From Frateuria_A sp051900535 (GTDB taxonomy: Bacteria > Pseudomonadota > Gammaproteobacteria > Xanthomonadales > Rhodanobacteraceae), in contig NZ_JBHZGI010000007.1 in the NCBI RefSeq assembly GCF_051900535.1, forward strand, positions 127,610 through 191,609: a stretch of DNA of 64,000 nt. The letters run 5' to 3'. Below the pieces are notes generated by a model. The model saw only the letters and a list, made by a program, of their open reading frames with translations, had not been told where the DNA came from and made no database searches. The stretch's first letter is position 1. The number at the start of each line of letters is the position of its first letter. A program made the position numbers and the translations under genes. Positions 1 through 8,660 of this stretch are shown in pieces.

Positions 1-801
1 GCGATCGCGGTGGCCGGCGGCAAGGGCGGGGTGGGCAAGACCACCGTGGCGGTCAACCTGGGCATGAGCCTGGCGATGGCCGGGCGCGAGGTCATGCTGC
101 TGGACGCCGACATGGGCCTGGCCAACGTCGACGTGCTGCTCGGCCTGGCGCCCTCGCGCCACCTGGGCCACCTGCTGGACGGCACGGCCACGCTGGAAGA
201 ATTGGTACTGGACGCCCCGCACGGGCTGAAGGTTATCCCCGGCGGCTCCGGCGCGCGGCGCCTGGCGCAGCTGGGCAACGGCGAGCATGCCGCGGTGATC
301 CGCGCGTTCGACGAGTTGCCGCGGCCGCCCGACTACCTGCTGGTCGACACCGCCGCGGGCCTGTCGGACAACGTGGCGATGTTCGCCGCGGCGGCCGACG
401 ACGTGGTGCTGGTGGTCTGCGACGAGCCGGCCTCGCTCACCGACGCCTACGCGTTGATCAAGGTCCTCTCCCGCGACTTCGGCGTGCGTCGCTTCCGCTT
501 CGTCGCCAACCTGGTGCGCAACCTGGGCGAGGCCCGCGCGCTGCACCAGAAGCTGGCCAAGGTCAGCGACCGCTTCCTGGACGTGGTGCTGGACTTCATG
601 GGTTTCGTGCCGCAGGACGAGCGGCTCAAGCAGGCCATCCGGCGCCAGAACGCGGTGGTGGACATGTGGCCGGCGGCGCGTTCGTCGCAGGCATTCAAGC
701 AATTGGCAGGTGCGGTCGATAACTGGGAGGAACCCGCGCGCGCGGGCCTGGACCGCATCGCATTTTTCGGTGGCCAGGCCGTGACGGCGTCGGGGTGGTG
801 A
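1..801 (+). CDS. flhG: Flagellar number regulator FlhG/FleN, MinD-like ATPase (5' end missing)
   Basis: A ParA/MinD-family ATPase that limits flagellar number at the pole, working with FlhF and, in pseudomonads, as an antiactivator of FleQ. The frame is open from the first base and reads AIAVAGGKGGVGKTT, the deviant Walker A loop, so only a few N-terminal residues are lost. A Walker B-like DYLLVDTAAG lies about residue 115. A GTG at 10 would be a spurious start because it deletes the strand leading into the P-loop. The stop is 1 base before fliA, so the two are probably co-transcribed. Position directly ahead of fliA and cheYZA matches the polar flagellar cluster of Pseudomonas and Xanthomonas, with flhF expected just upstream of the window. 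Confidence 0.93.
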   Translation, partial: AIAVAGGKGGVGKTTVAVNLGMSLAMAGREVMLLDADMGLANVDVLLGLAPSRHLGHLLDGTATLEELVLDAPHGLKVIPGGSGARRLAQLGNGEHAAVIRAFDELPRPPDYLLVDTAAGLSDNVAMFAAAADDVVLVVCDEPASLTDAYALIKVLSRDFGVRRFRFVANLVRNLGEARALHQKLAKVSDRFLDVVLDFMGFVPQDERLKQAIRRQNAVVDMWPAARSSQAFKQLAGAVDNWEEPARAGLDRIAFFGGQAVTASGW

Positions 802-802
802 C

Positions 803-1609
803 ATGAGCGTGGCATCGGAATATCTCCAGCTGCAAAAACAGAGTGCAGATGAGTTGGTGCGCCAGCACGCGCCACTGGTGCGTCGTATTGCCTATCACCT
901 GATGGGTCGTCTTCCCCCCAGCGTGGACGTGGGCGACCTGATCCAGTCCGGCATGATCGGCCTCCTCGAGGCCGCGCGGCACTACGCCACCGACCGCGCC
1001 GCCAGCTTCGAGACCTACGCCGGCATCCGCATCCGCGGGGCCATGCTGGACGAACTGCGCAAGACCGACTGGACCCCGCGCTCGGTGCATCGCAAGGTGC
1101 GCGAAGTCGCCGAGGTGGTGCGCCAGATCGAGATCGAGACCGGCGCCGACGCCGAAGATGCCGAAGTCATCAAGCGCCTCGGCGTGAGCGCGGAGGACTA
1201 TCACCAGATCCTCGCAGACGCCGCCAGCGCGCGCCTGCTCAGCCTCACCGCGCCGGACGACGGCGACGGCGCGCCGGCTTTCGACGTGGTCGACCAGGGG
1301 GCCTTGGGGCCGGCCGAGAGCATCGAGCAGGAGGGCCTGCGCCAGGCTTTGATCGACGGCATCTCCGGCCTGCCCGAGCGCGAGCAGCTGGTCATGTCGC
1401 TGTACTACGAGCAGGAATTGAACCTCAAGGAAATCGGCGCCGTGCTCGGCGTGACCGAGTCGCGCGTGTGCCAGATCCATGGCCAGGCGATCGTGCGGCT
1501 GCGTGCGCGCATGGGCGACTGGCGCGACGGCGTGCAGGGGGAGCCGGAAACCGGCACCCGCAAGGGCAAGGGCCGCCGCGCTTCCTCCGACCGTTCCGTC
1601 TCCCGCTGA
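803..1609 (+). CDS. fliA: Flagellar sigma-28 factor FliA
   Basis: RNA polymerase sigma factor for late flagellar and chemotaxis genes. Region 2 (about residues 20-90, with DLIQSGMIGLLEAARHY and the RIRGAMLDELR segment) binds core and the -10. Region 4 (about 185-240) ends in an HTH, EIGAVLGVTESRVCQIH, that reads the -35. Length (268 aa) is somewhat above the usual 240 because of a Lys/Arg/Ser-rich tail. The start is 1 base after flhG and is preceded by GGTGG. No anti-sigma FlgM is seen in this window. Near-consensus FliA promoters lie further down, ahead of the STAS gene at 11.2 kb and cheW at 14.05 kb. Confidence 0.95.
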   Translation: MSVASEYLQLQKQSADELVRQHAPLVRRIAYHLMGRLPPSVDVGDLIQSGMIGLLEAARHYATDRAASFETYAGIRIRGAMLDELRKTDWTPRSVHRKVREVAEVVRQIEIETGADAEDAEVIKRLGVSAEDYHQILADAASARLLSLTAPDDGDGAPAFDVVDQGALGPAESIEQEGLRQALIDGISGLPEREQLVMSLYYEQELNLKEIGAVLGVTESRVCQIHGQAIVRLRARMGDWRDGVQGEPETGTRKGKGRRASSDRSVSR

Positions 1610-1658
1610 CCCCTTCGACTTCCGACCCTTCGATCCCCATTCCCTACCAGAGGAACCA

Positions 1659-2066
1659 ATGGACAAGAACATGAAAATCCTCGTGGTGGACGATTTCTCC
1701 ACCATGCGGCGCATCGTCAGGAACCTGCTGGTGGAGCTGGGCTTCACCAACACGCTGATCCAGGAAGCCGACGACGGCAACAACGCGCTGACCATGCTCA
1801 AGAGCCAGCCGTTCGACATGGTCGTGACCGACTGGAACATGCCCAACATGACCGGCATCGACCTGCTGCGCGCGATCCGCGCCGAGCCCTCGCTCAAGGG
1901 CCTGCCGGTGCTGATGGTCACGGCGGAGAACAACCGCGACCAGATCATCGCCGCGGCCCAGGCGGGCGTGAACGGCTACATCGTCAAGCCGTTCAACGCG
2001 GTCACGCTGAAGGAGAAGCTCACCAAGATCTTCGAGCGCCTCGCCGCCGCGGGGGCCAGCGCATGA
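1659..2066 (+). CDS. cheY: Chemotaxis response regulator CheY (cluster 1)
   Basis: Single-domain receiver that carries the phosphoryl signal from CheA to the flagellar switch protein FliM. The acidic pocket is D11/D12, the phosphoacceptor is D58 in VVTDWNMP, and the switch residues are T88 and K110 in YIVKPF. The start at MDKN is preceded by AGAGGA; a longer in-frame extension upstream overlaps the end of fliA and is not needed. At 135 aa it is slightly longer than Escherichia coli CheY (129). Its stop overlaps the cheZ start by four bases (ATGA), which suggests coupled translation with its own phosphatase. Confidence 0.95.
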   Translation: MDKNMKILVVDDFSTMRRIVRNLLVELGFTNTLIQEADDGNNALTMLKSQPFDMVVTDWNMPNMTGIDLLRAIRAEPSLKGLPVLMVTAENNRDQIIAAAQAGVNGYIVKPFNAVTLKEKLTKIFERLAAAGASA

Positions 2067-2704
2067 GCGCCGTGCTTTCCACCTTCGACGAAACCGCGCT
2101 GCCGCAGGAGCTGCAGAACCTGCTCAACAGCGAAGACGGCGCCGCGTTCGAGCACGCGCTCGATGCACTGGTGCGCCAGCGCGAGCAGCACCTGTTCCGC
2201 GCGCTGGGCCTGCTCGCGCGCGACCTGCATGGCGCGGTCAGCCGGCTCGGCAACGACCTGGCGCACGAAGGCGTGCCGGGCAGGGTCGCCGACGTGCGCA
2301 AACATCTGAACGACGTGCTGGAGATGAGCGCCCAGGCGGCCCATCGCAGCATCGATTTCGCCGAACGCATGAGCCCCGAGGCCGACGCGCTGGCGCAGAG
2401 CGCCGAACAGGTGCTCGCCTCGGCCGCCCCGTACGATCCGGTCGCGGACCTGGCGCGCCAGGCCGGCAACTTCGCCGGCGCCTGCCGCGAAGGCCTCAAC
2501 GACATGGTGATGGCGCAGTCCTGGCAGGACCTCTCCGGCCAGCGCATCAAGAAGGTGGTCAATTTCATCGAGTCGGTGGAGTCGTCGCTGCTGGAGCTGG
2601 TCCGCCTGACCGGCGCGCTGTCCGGGCGCGAGCCGCCGCCGGTGGTGGAGAAGATCTCCGGCCAGGACGAGGCGGACCGGCTGCTCAGCGAATTCGGCTT
2701 CTGA
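2063..2704 (+). CDS. cheZ: CheY-P phosphatase CheZ
   Basis: Removes phosphate from CheY-P and so sets the signal lifetime. The protein is almost wholly helical, as expected for the CheZ four-helix bundle. The conserved helix with the catalytic glutamine is SWQDLSGQRIKK (about residues 153-164). It ends in DRLLSEFGF, the C-terminal amphipathic peptide that docks on CheY. Its 213 aa match the family. The start overlaps the cheY stop, and cheA begins 10 bases after the stop. Presence of CheZ marks cluster 1 as the system that drives the flagellar motor directly. Confidence 0.94.
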   Translation: MSAVLSTFDETALPQELQNLLNSEDGAAFEHALDALVRQREQHLFRALGLLARDLHGAVSRLGNDLAHEGVPGRVADVRKHLNDVLEMSAQAAHRSIDFAERMSPEADALAQSAEQVLASAAPYDPVADLARQAGNFAGACREGLNDMVMAQSWQDLSGQRIKKVVNFIESVESSLLELVRLTGALSGREPPPVVEKISGQDEADRLLSEFGF

Positions 2705-2714
2705 GCGCGGCGGG

Positions 2715-4661
2715 ATGAGCATGGATCCCTCGCTCGACGCCGAACTGCGCGACGATTTCCTGGTCGAGGCCGGGGAACTGGTCGAGCGCCTGTCGGAACA
2801 GCTGGTCGAGCTGGAGGCCAGCCCGCGCGACGCCGACCTGCTCAACGCGGTGTTCCGCGCGTTCCACACGGTCAAGGGTGGCGCGGGTTTCCTCGCCATC
2901 GAGCCGATGGTGCAGCTGTGCCATCACGCCGAGGACCTGCTCAACGTCGCCCGCAACGGCGCGCTGGTGCTCGATTCGGCCAGGATGGATGCGCTGCTGG
3001 AAGCGCTGGACCTGCTCAACGCGATGATGGATGCGCTGCGTGGCGGCGCCGCGATGGCCATGCCGCCGCCGGCGCTGCTCAAGCGGCTGACGCCGGGCGC
3101 CGTGGCGCCCGCACCTGCACCCGCCCCGGTGGCGGCGCCGGCCCCCGCGCCGGCCGACGGCAGCATCGACGACAGCGAATTCGAAGCGCTCCTGGACAGC
3201 CTGTACGGCACGGCGGCACCAGGCACGGTCGCGCCGGCGCCTCCGGCGCCTGCGACCATCAACGACGACGAGTTCGAGGCGCTGCTGGACAACCTGCACG
3301 GCACGGGAGCGCCCGGCGCCACCGCCGCGCCGGCACCGAGCACGACCATCGGGGACGACGAGTTCGAGGCACTGCTCGACAACCTGCACGGCAAGGGCGG
3401 CACGCCCGGCGCCGCGCAGACGCCGGCTTCGGTACCGGCCCCGGCGCCCGCTCCGGCACCGGCACCGGCCCGTGCCGCCGCGCCCGCCGAGACCAGCGTG
3501 CGTGTCGACACGGGCCGGCTCGACGCGCTGGTCAATCGTGCCGGCGAACTGGTGCTGGTCCGCAATCGCCTGCAGAGCCTGGCCCAGAAGAGCGGCGACG
3601 AAATGCTGGCGCAGGCCGCGGCTGAACTGGACCGGGTCGCCGACGAGATGCAGGGCGCGGTGCTGTCCATGCGCATGCAGCCGGTCGGCCGCCTGTTCCA
3701 GCGCTTTCCGCGCATCGTGCGCGACCTCGCCCGCCAATTGGGCAAGGAAGTGGACCTGGTCACCGAAGGCGAGGGCACCGATCTGGATCGCAGCCTGGTC
3801 GAGGCGCTCGCCGATCCTCTGATCCACCTGTTGCGCAACGCACTGGACCACGGGCTGGAGATGCCCGAGGAGCGCGTCAAGGTCGGCAAGTCGCGTCGCG
3901 GCAAGGTGCGCCTGTCCGCCAGCCAGCGCGGCGAGCGCATCGTCATCGCGGTGAGCGACGACGGCCACGGCATGAACCCCGAAGTGCTCAAGCGCAAGGC
4001 GGTCGAGAAGGGCGTGATCGACGAGGCCCAGGCCGCGCGCCTGAGCGAGAACGAGTGCTACGAGCTGATTTTCCGCCCGGGCTTTTCCACCGCCGCGCAG
4101 ATTTCCGACATCTCCGGCCGCGGCGTCGGCATGGACGTGGTCAAGACGCGCGTGGCCGAACTAGGTGGCACCCTGCAGGTGCGCTCGAAGCTCGGCCAGG
4201 GCAGCGAATTGCAGCTGACCGTGCCGCTGACCCTGGCGATCCTGCGCGTGCTGATGGTGCGCGTGGGGCCGCGCCTGTTCGCGCTGCCGCTGTCCAACGT
4301 GGAGGAAGTGTTCGAACTGTCGGCCGGCCAGGACCGCATGCTCGATGGCCGGCTGGTCGCCAACCACCGCGGCCGGGCCTTGCCGCTGGGCGATCTGGCC
4401 GGTTGGGCCGGCGTGGTCGGCGCGGCGCCGCGCCACGTGGTGGTGCTGCACATCGGCCACCAGCGCATCGGCTGCCTGGTGCACGAGGTGCTCGGCCGCG
4501 AGGACGTCATGGCAAAGCCGCTGGGCCCGTTGTTCGAGGGCCTGCCGGGCATCGCCGGCGCCACTGTCACCGGCGACGGTGCCCTGGCGCTGGTGCTGGA
4601 CCTGGCCGGGCTGGCCGACGACGGCGGGCAGCTCCTGCCGTCACTGAGGGCGGCGGGCTGA
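2715..4661 (+). CDS. cheA: Chemotaxis histidine kinase CheA (cluster 1), with triplicated linker motif
   Basis: Autophosphorylates in receptor arrays and passes phosphate to CheY and CheB. P1 (Hpt) carries phospho-accepting H51 in AFHTVKGG. P3 dimerisation begins near RVDTGRLDALVNRAGEL. The P4 ATPase has HLLRNALDHGLE (N box), DDGHGMNPE (G1) and GRGVGMDVVKT (G2). A CheW-like P5 ends the protein. No folded P2 domain is evident. Instead a Pro/Ala-rich linker of roughly 130 residues holds three copies of an acidic motif, D(D/S)EFEALLD(N/S)L(H/Y)G, starting near residues 152, 184 and 214. Length is 648 aa. motC begins 1 base after the stop. Confidence 0.95.
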   Translation: MSMDPSLDAELRDDFLVEAGELVERLSEQLVELEASPRDADLLNAVFRAFHTVKGGAGFLAIEPMVQLCHHAEDLLNVARNGALVLDSARMDALLEALDLLNAMMDALRGGAAMAMPPPALLKRLTPGAVAPAPAPAPVAAPAPAPADGSIDDSEFEALLDSLYGTAAPGTVAPAPPAPATINDDEFEALLDNLHGTGAPGATAAPAPSTTIGDDEFEALLDNLHGKGGTPGAAQTPASVPAPAPAPAPAPARAAAPAETSVRVDTGRLDALVNRAGELVLVRNRLQSLAQKSGDEMLAQAAAELDRVADEMQGAVLSMRMQPVGRLFQRFPRIVRDLARQLGKEVDLVTEGEGTDLDRSLVEALADPLIHLLRNALDHGLEMPEERVKVGKSRRGKVRLSASQRGERIVIAVSDDGHGMNPEVLKRKAVEKGVIDEAQAARLSENECYELIFRPGFSTAAQISDISGRGVGMDVVKTRVAELGGTLQVRSKLGQGSELQLTVPLTLAILRVLMVRVGPRLFALPLSNVEEVFELSAGQDRMLDGRLVANHRGRALPLGDLAGWAGVVGAAPRHVVVLHIGHQRIGCLVHEVLGREDVMAKPLGPLFEGLPGIAGATVTGDGALALVLDLAGLADDGGQLLPSLRAAG

Positions 4662-4662
4662 C

Positions 4663-5403
4663 ATGGACGTGGTGAGCCTCGTCGGCACGATCCTGGCCTT
4701 CCTGGTCATCATCGTCGGCACCATCCTCAAAGGCTCCACGGTCGGCGCGCTGGTCAATCCCGCCGCGTTCGTGATCGTCTTCGCCGGCACCATCGCCGCC
4801 CTGATGGTGCAGACGCCCGGCAGCGTGCTCAAGCGCGCGCTGGGCATGTTGCCGATGGTCTACCGCCCACCGGTGTTCCAGCCCTCGGACCTGATCGCCC
4901 GGATCATCGGCTGGAGCGAGATCTCCCGCCGGCAGGGCCTGCTCGGCCTCGAGCCGAGGATCGACGAGGAAAGCGACGGCTTCGTGCGCAAGGGCCTGCA
5001 GATGCTGGTCGACGGCGGCGAACCTGACGCGATCCGAGGCGTGCTGGAGGTCGAGATGGAGGCGCGCGAGCACAACGAGCTGGTCGCGGCCAAGGTGTTC
5101 GAGAACGCCGGCATCTACTCGCCCACCATGGGCATCATCGGCGCCGTGATGGGGTTGATGGCGGTGATGCAGAACCTCGCCGATCCCAGCAAGCTGGGTC
5201 ACGGCATCGCCGCGGCTTTTGTCGCCACCATCTACGGCGTGGCGCTGGCCAACCTCCTCATGCTGCCGATGTCCGCGCGACTGAAGGGCCTGGTGCGCAA
5301 GCAGACGCAGATGCGCGAGATCCTCGTCGAGGGCCTGGTGTCGATCGCCGAAGGGGACAACCCGCGGCAGATCGAGGCCAAGCTGCAGGGGTATCTGTCG
5401 TGA
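4663..5403 (+). CDS. motC: Flagellar motor stator protein MotC (MotA family)
   Basis: Inner-membrane proton-channel subunit of the second stator type, partner of MotD. Four membrane segments are visible: about residues 5-20, 30-48, 150-168 and 182-202. A large cytoplasmic loop between the second and third contains charged residues that engage the FliG rotor. The segment NAGIYSPTMGIIGAVMGLM is typical of MotA/MotC, including the proline beside the channel. It is 246 aa, shorter than E. coli MotA (295), as for MotC. The stop TGA overlaps the GTG start of motD, so the two stator subunits are probably made in a coupled way. Placement after cheA follows the pseudomonad order, but cheB is absent here. 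Confidence 0.92.
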   Translation: MDVVSLVGTILAFLVIIVGTILKGSTVGALVNPAAFVIVFAGTIAALMVQTPGSVLKRALGMLPMVYRPPVFQPSDLIARIIGWSEISRRQGLLGLEPRIDEESDGFVRKGLQMLVDGGEPDAIRGVLEVEMEAREHNELVAAKVFENAGIYSPTMGIIGAVMGLMAVMQNLADPSKLGHGIAAAFVATIYGVALANLLMLPMSARLKGLVRKQTQMREILVEGLVSIAEGDNPRQIEAKLQGYLS

Positions 5404-6431
5404 AAAAAAAGCACCACCACGAGGACCACGTCAACCACGAGGCCTGGGCGATCCCCTACGCCGACCTGATGACGCTGCTGCTTGCCTTCTTCGTGGTGAT
5501 GTACGCGGTGTCGGTCGTCAACGAGGGCAAGTACCGCGTGATGTCCGAGTCGATCATCGAGGCGTTCAACGGCTCCAGCCACGTCATCGCGCCGATGCCG
5601 GCACAGAATGCGAAGCCGCACAACGTCGATCCGGCCATCGCCGCGCCACGGGGCCAGCCCGGCGCGGCCGTCGCGCCGGTGGCCGTACCGATCCCGTTGC
5701 GCCCGGCGCCGCGGCGGATGATCGCCGAACGCGCCCCGCACGAGACCCTGCGCGACGTGCAGGCCGCGCAGGAAGCGCAGCGCCAGGCCAACCTCACGCG
5801 CATCCAGCACGAGGTGGAAAAGGCGCTGCAGCCGCTGATCGACAGGCAGCAGGTCGTCGTGCGCCGCACGGCCAACTGGCTGGAGATCGAGATCCGTACC
5901 GACATCCTGTTTCCCAGCGGCGTGGCGCAGCTCTCGCACCAGGCCGATGCGGTGCTTAGCAGCCTGGGCGGCATCCTGGCGCCGTTCGGCAACCCCTTGC
6001 GCATCGAGGGCTACACCGACGACAAGCCGATCAACACGGCCGTCTTTCCGTCCAACTGGGAATTGTCTGCCGCCCGCGCCGCCAGCGTGGCGCGGCTGTT
6101 CACCGAGCACGGGGTGAGCCCCTCGCGGCTTGGGATCATCGGCTGGGGCCAGTTCCGCCCGGCGGCCGACAACGTCACCGTCGAAGGCCGCAACCGCAAC
6201 CGCCGCGTCCTGGTCGTGGTGCTGAGCGACCATGCCACGCCCACGCGCTATTCCGGCGACGCAGACCGGCTCGGTCAGCTTGCCGATGTCGTGCCGCCCG
6301 TCGAAGCGCCCGCAACACCCCTCCCGCCGGGCGCGGGATTGGCCAGGGCCGGTGCCGCGGAAAGCGCGGCCAAGGCCGCGGTCCACATCGTCGAGCCGCC
6401 ACTGATCGTCACGCCCGGGCACGGCAAATGA
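5400..6431 (+). CDS. motD: Flagellar motor stator protein MotD (MotB family, OmpA-like)
   Basis: Stator subunit that anchors the MotC/MotD channel to peptidoglycan. A short His- and Lys-rich cytoplasmic N-terminus (KKKHHHEDHVNHE) is followed by one membrane helix beginning PYADLMTLLLAFFVVMYA, with D22 as the predicted proton-binding residue. After a Pro/Ala-rich linker comes an OmpA/MotB peptidoglycan-binding domain (about residues 155-285) with GYTDDKPIN and the SNWELSAARAASVARLF helix. The GTG start overlaps the motC stop. The tail after residue 285 is Pro/Ala-rich and is the longest departure from other MotD proteins. Confidence 0.92.
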   Translation: MKKKHHHEDHVNHEAWAIPYADLMTLLLAFFVVMYAVSVVNEGKYRVMSESIIEAFNGSSHVIAPMPAQNAKPHNVDPAIAAPRGQPGAAVAPVAVPIPLRPAPRRMIAERAPHETLRDVQAAQEAQRQANLTRIQHEVEKALQPLIDRQQVVVRRTANWLEIEIRTDILFPSGVAQLSHQADAVLSSLGGILAPFGNPLRIEGYTDDKPINTAVFPSNWELSAARAASVARLFTEHGVSPSRLGIIGWGQFRPAADNVTVEGRNRNRRVLVVVLSDHATPTRYSGDADRLGQLADVVPPVEAPATPLPPGAGLARAGAAESAAKAAVHIVEPPLIVTPGHGK

Positions 6432-6462
6432 GCCGCGCCGCCACCACCATGAAAACCAAGCC

Positions 6463-6924
6463 ATGAATGCTCCGGCCAACCCGAACACCCAGCACTGGCT
6501 CACCTTCCAACTGGACGGCCAGGCCTATGCCGCGCCGCTGGCCCAGGTAAGCGAGGTGATCCGCGTCGGCGAGGTGACGCCGGTTCCCGGCGCCGCTTCG
6601 GACCTGCTCGGCATCCGCCATCTGCGCGGACGCGTGGTGCCGGTGCTGGACGGCCGCCGCCGGCTCGGCCTGCCGGCGCGCGATGGCGACACCGACAGCG
6701 TGCGCGTGGTGATGCTCAACCATGCCAGCCATGCGGTCGGCCTGCGCGTGGATGCGGTGGGCGAGTTGCTGTTGCCGGGCGCCGATACGGTCGCACCGCC
6801 GCCGCCGGGTCGTGCGGCGCGGGTGGACGATCCGGTCATCGGCGTGCTGCCCTGGAAGGGTGGCTTCGTCGCGTTGCTGGACGTGCGCCGGCTGTGCCGG
6901 TTGCCGGAGGCGGATGCGGCGTGA
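6463..6924 (+). CDS. cheW: Chemotaxis coupling protein CheW (cluster 1)
   Basis: Scaffold that links chemoreceptors to CheA P5. The single CheW domain spans nearly all 153 residues: HWLTFQLDGQAYAAPLAQVSEVI at the N-terminus, then the conserved GIRHLRGRVVPVLDGRRRLGL segment in the middle, and a C-terminal strand FVALLDVRRL. It lies 31 bases after motD, so it is likely the last gene of the flhG-to-cheW transcript. The next gene is convergent. A run of four prolines (about residues 109-112) sits between the subdomains. A second, longer-tailed CheW is encoded at 14.05 kb. Confidence 0.9.
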   Translation: MNAPANPNTQHWLTFQLDGQAYAAPLAQVSEVIRVGEVTPVPGAASDLLGIRHLRGRVVPVLDGRRRLGLPARDGDTDSVRVVMLNHASHAVGLRVDAVGELLLPGADTVAPPPPGRAARVDDPVIGVLPWKGGFVALLDVRRLCRLPEADAA

Positions 6925-6976
6925 GTGCGGGCTTGCCGCAAGGCTGCCCGCAGGGGAAGGTGCCGACCTGGCCTGA

Positions 6977-7609
6977 TCAGTCCGGCTCTTTGGGCACCTC
7001 GCCGTAGCCTGCCGCCTGAAGTTCTTCGCGCGTGGTCAGCGCCGACAGCGCCAGCTTCATGCCCGGCCGGATGTTGGCGGCGACGAAGTTCTGGTGCCCC
7101 AGCGCCTGCCCGCACACCACCATGTCCACGTTGGCCTTGTGCAGTTGGCTGAGCAAGCCGGCGTTCGGGTTGGGATGTCCGAACTTCCTCTGGTAGGCCG
7201 CGTCCGACAGCGCGAGGTCGACGCCTTGTCCGTAGAACAGCACGACCACGTGCACCTTGTCGTTGGGCACGCCCGCCAGCGCATAGAGGTTCAGCAGCTT
7301 GGCCGCGGTATGCAGACGCCGGTTGACCTCGCCGTGGCTGGGTTCGTCGCTGTCGATGTCGATGTACAGGCGATGGTCGGCCCGGGTCGAGGGCATCAGC
7401 GCGTCCGAGCCCACCGGCAACACGCCACCGGCGCCGTGGATGCGCGGGTAGGTGAGGCGTGGGTCGGGGCGCGGGCGCGAGACCGTGAAGGCAACGGCCG
7501 CGGCACAGGCGACCAGCAGCAGGACGAGGCCGCTCCAGGCCAGCATGCGGCGGATCGGCGAAGGGGCGAGATCATCGTCGGACATGGTGGTCGCTTTGCT
7601 TTGGGACAT
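6977..7609 (-). CDS. Membrane-anchored DsrE/DsrF-like protein
   Basis: About 210 aa. A charged N-terminus (MSQSKATTMSDDD) precedes one membrane helix (about residues 23-42), then a soluble, probably periplasmic, domain. This part resembles the DsrE/DsrF-like fold: strands such as VHVVVLFYGQGVDLAL, then NVDMVVCGQALGHQ with a single cysteine in the position used by sulfur-relay relatives. The exact reaction is unknown; sulfur handling is only a family-level guess. I chose the start at MSQSK because GGAGGAG lies 11 bases before it; an ATG eight codons downstream has no ribosome site. It is convergent with cheW and unlinked to the cytochrome genes by any overlap. Confidence 0.7.
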   Translation of the reverse strand: MSQSKATTMSDDDLAPSPIRRMLAWSGLVLLLVACAAAVAFTVSRPRPDPRLTYPRIHGAGGVLPVGSDALMPSTRADHRLYIDIDSDEPSHGEVNRRLHTAAKLLNLYALAGVPNDKVHVVVLFYGQGVDLALSDAAYQRKFGHPNPNAGLLSQLHKANVDMVVCGQALGHQNFVAANIRPGMKLALSALTTREELQAAGYGEVPKEPD

Positions 7610-7748
7610 CCCTGAGTGGTCTCCTCCGCCGGGTCGCCCCGGCTCGCAAGATGCGCCAGTCAGTGTAGAAGCGGCGCGTGAAGTGGCAGGCAAGAAGCAG
7701 GGCCCGCATGGGTGGTTGTGACGCCGTGCACACTGCGCGGCCGGTCGC

Positions 7749-8660
7749 TCAATGCGCCGGTTGCGCGCCCAGCAGGTGGCCGTTGACGCGCTGGCCATAC
7801 AGCGACATCGGCGTGTCGTGGAAGGCCTTGCGCGTGGCAGCCAGGTCGCCGGTGAAGCGCGGATCCTGCGGGCGCTCGTGCGCATCCATGAACATCGCCA
7901 CGTCCCAGGCTTCCTGGTCGCTCAGGCTACCGCCGCGGCTGAGCGGCATGTTCGCCTTGATGAACGCGCTGGCCTTGTCCAGCTCGTGCATGCCGGCGCC
8001 CCAATTGAACGAGTCCGGTCCCCACAGCGGCGGGAAAACGTAGTCGCCGGCAACCTTCTGGCCCTGGCCATTCGCGCCGTGGCAGAGCGCGCAGTCGCGC
8101 TGGAACACCGCCTGGCCGCGCGCGTAGTCCGGTGTCCTTGCCGGCGCCGGAACCTTGGGGTAACCGGCGCCCGCGAGCTCCACGCCGTGCGGCGCGCCTT
8201 GCGCCATCCAGGACGAATAGGTTTCCAGCGCGAGCATGACCTTGTCGTCCAGCGGCGGGGCCTTGCCGTTCATGCTGTACCTGAAGCAGCCCTGCAGGCG
8301 TTCGCCGTAGCTGTTCACATGGTGGTTCTTCTTGCGGTACTGCGGATACATGCCATAGGCCGCCCAAAGCGGGGCCGCATCGGCGAGCCGTCCCGCATCC
8401 AGATGACAGTTGACGCAGGCGAGCCCGTTGCCGACGAAGGCTGGCGCGTTCCTTCGCGTGTGCAGGAAGATTTCGCGGCCCAGCCGGACCATGTCGCCGT
8501 ACGGCCCTTGCGGGATCGCCGATTCGGGCGGCGGCGCGAAGGCCGGTGGCCTGGTCGATGGCGCCGTGGCTTCGGCGGCGTGCGCGTCCATCGGACCGCG
8601 ATCGGCGCATCCGCCGAGCGCGAGCGTGGCCAACAGCAGCAGGCAGAGGCGCTTGCTCAT
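7749..8660 (-). CDS. Diheme cytochrome c (exported lipoprotein)
   Basis: Periplasmic electron carrier of about 303 aa. A lipoprotein-type signal (LLLLATLALGGCADRG) puts a lipidated cysteine near residue 18. Two CxxCH haem sites, CVNCH and CALCH, sit in separate class I cytochrome domains. The first domain carries the extended AYGMYPQYRKKNHHVNSYGER segment, as in SoxA/TsdA-like diheme cytochromes; thiosulfate dehydrogenase (TsdA) is one possible relative, but I cannot confirm the axial ligands. Its ATG overlaps the stop of the upstream cytochrome by four bases, so the two are one operon and probably a donor-acceptor pair. It may transfer electrons towards a terminal oxidase encoded elsewhere. 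Confidence 0.82.
   Translation of the reverse strand: MSKRLCLLLLATLALGGCADRGPMDAHAAEATAPSTRPPAFAPPPESAIPQGPYGDMVRLGREIFLHTRRNAPAFVGNGLACVNCHLDAGRLADAAPLWAAYGMYPQYRKKNHHVNSYGERLQGCFRYSMNGKAPPLDDKVMLALETYSSWMAQGAPHGVELAGAGYPKVPAPARTPDYARGQAVFQRDCALCHGANGQGQKVAGDYVFPPLWGPDSFNWGAGMHELDKASAFIKANMPLSRGGSLSDQEAWDVAMFMDAHERPQDPRFTGDLAATRKAFHDTPMSLYGQRVNGHLLGAQPAH

Noticed and set aside
3168..3395. Regularly spaced direct DNA repeats, as in a CRISPR array.
   Set aside because: The repeats are in frame and encode the CheA linker motif; spacing and spacers are coding, and no cas gene is present.
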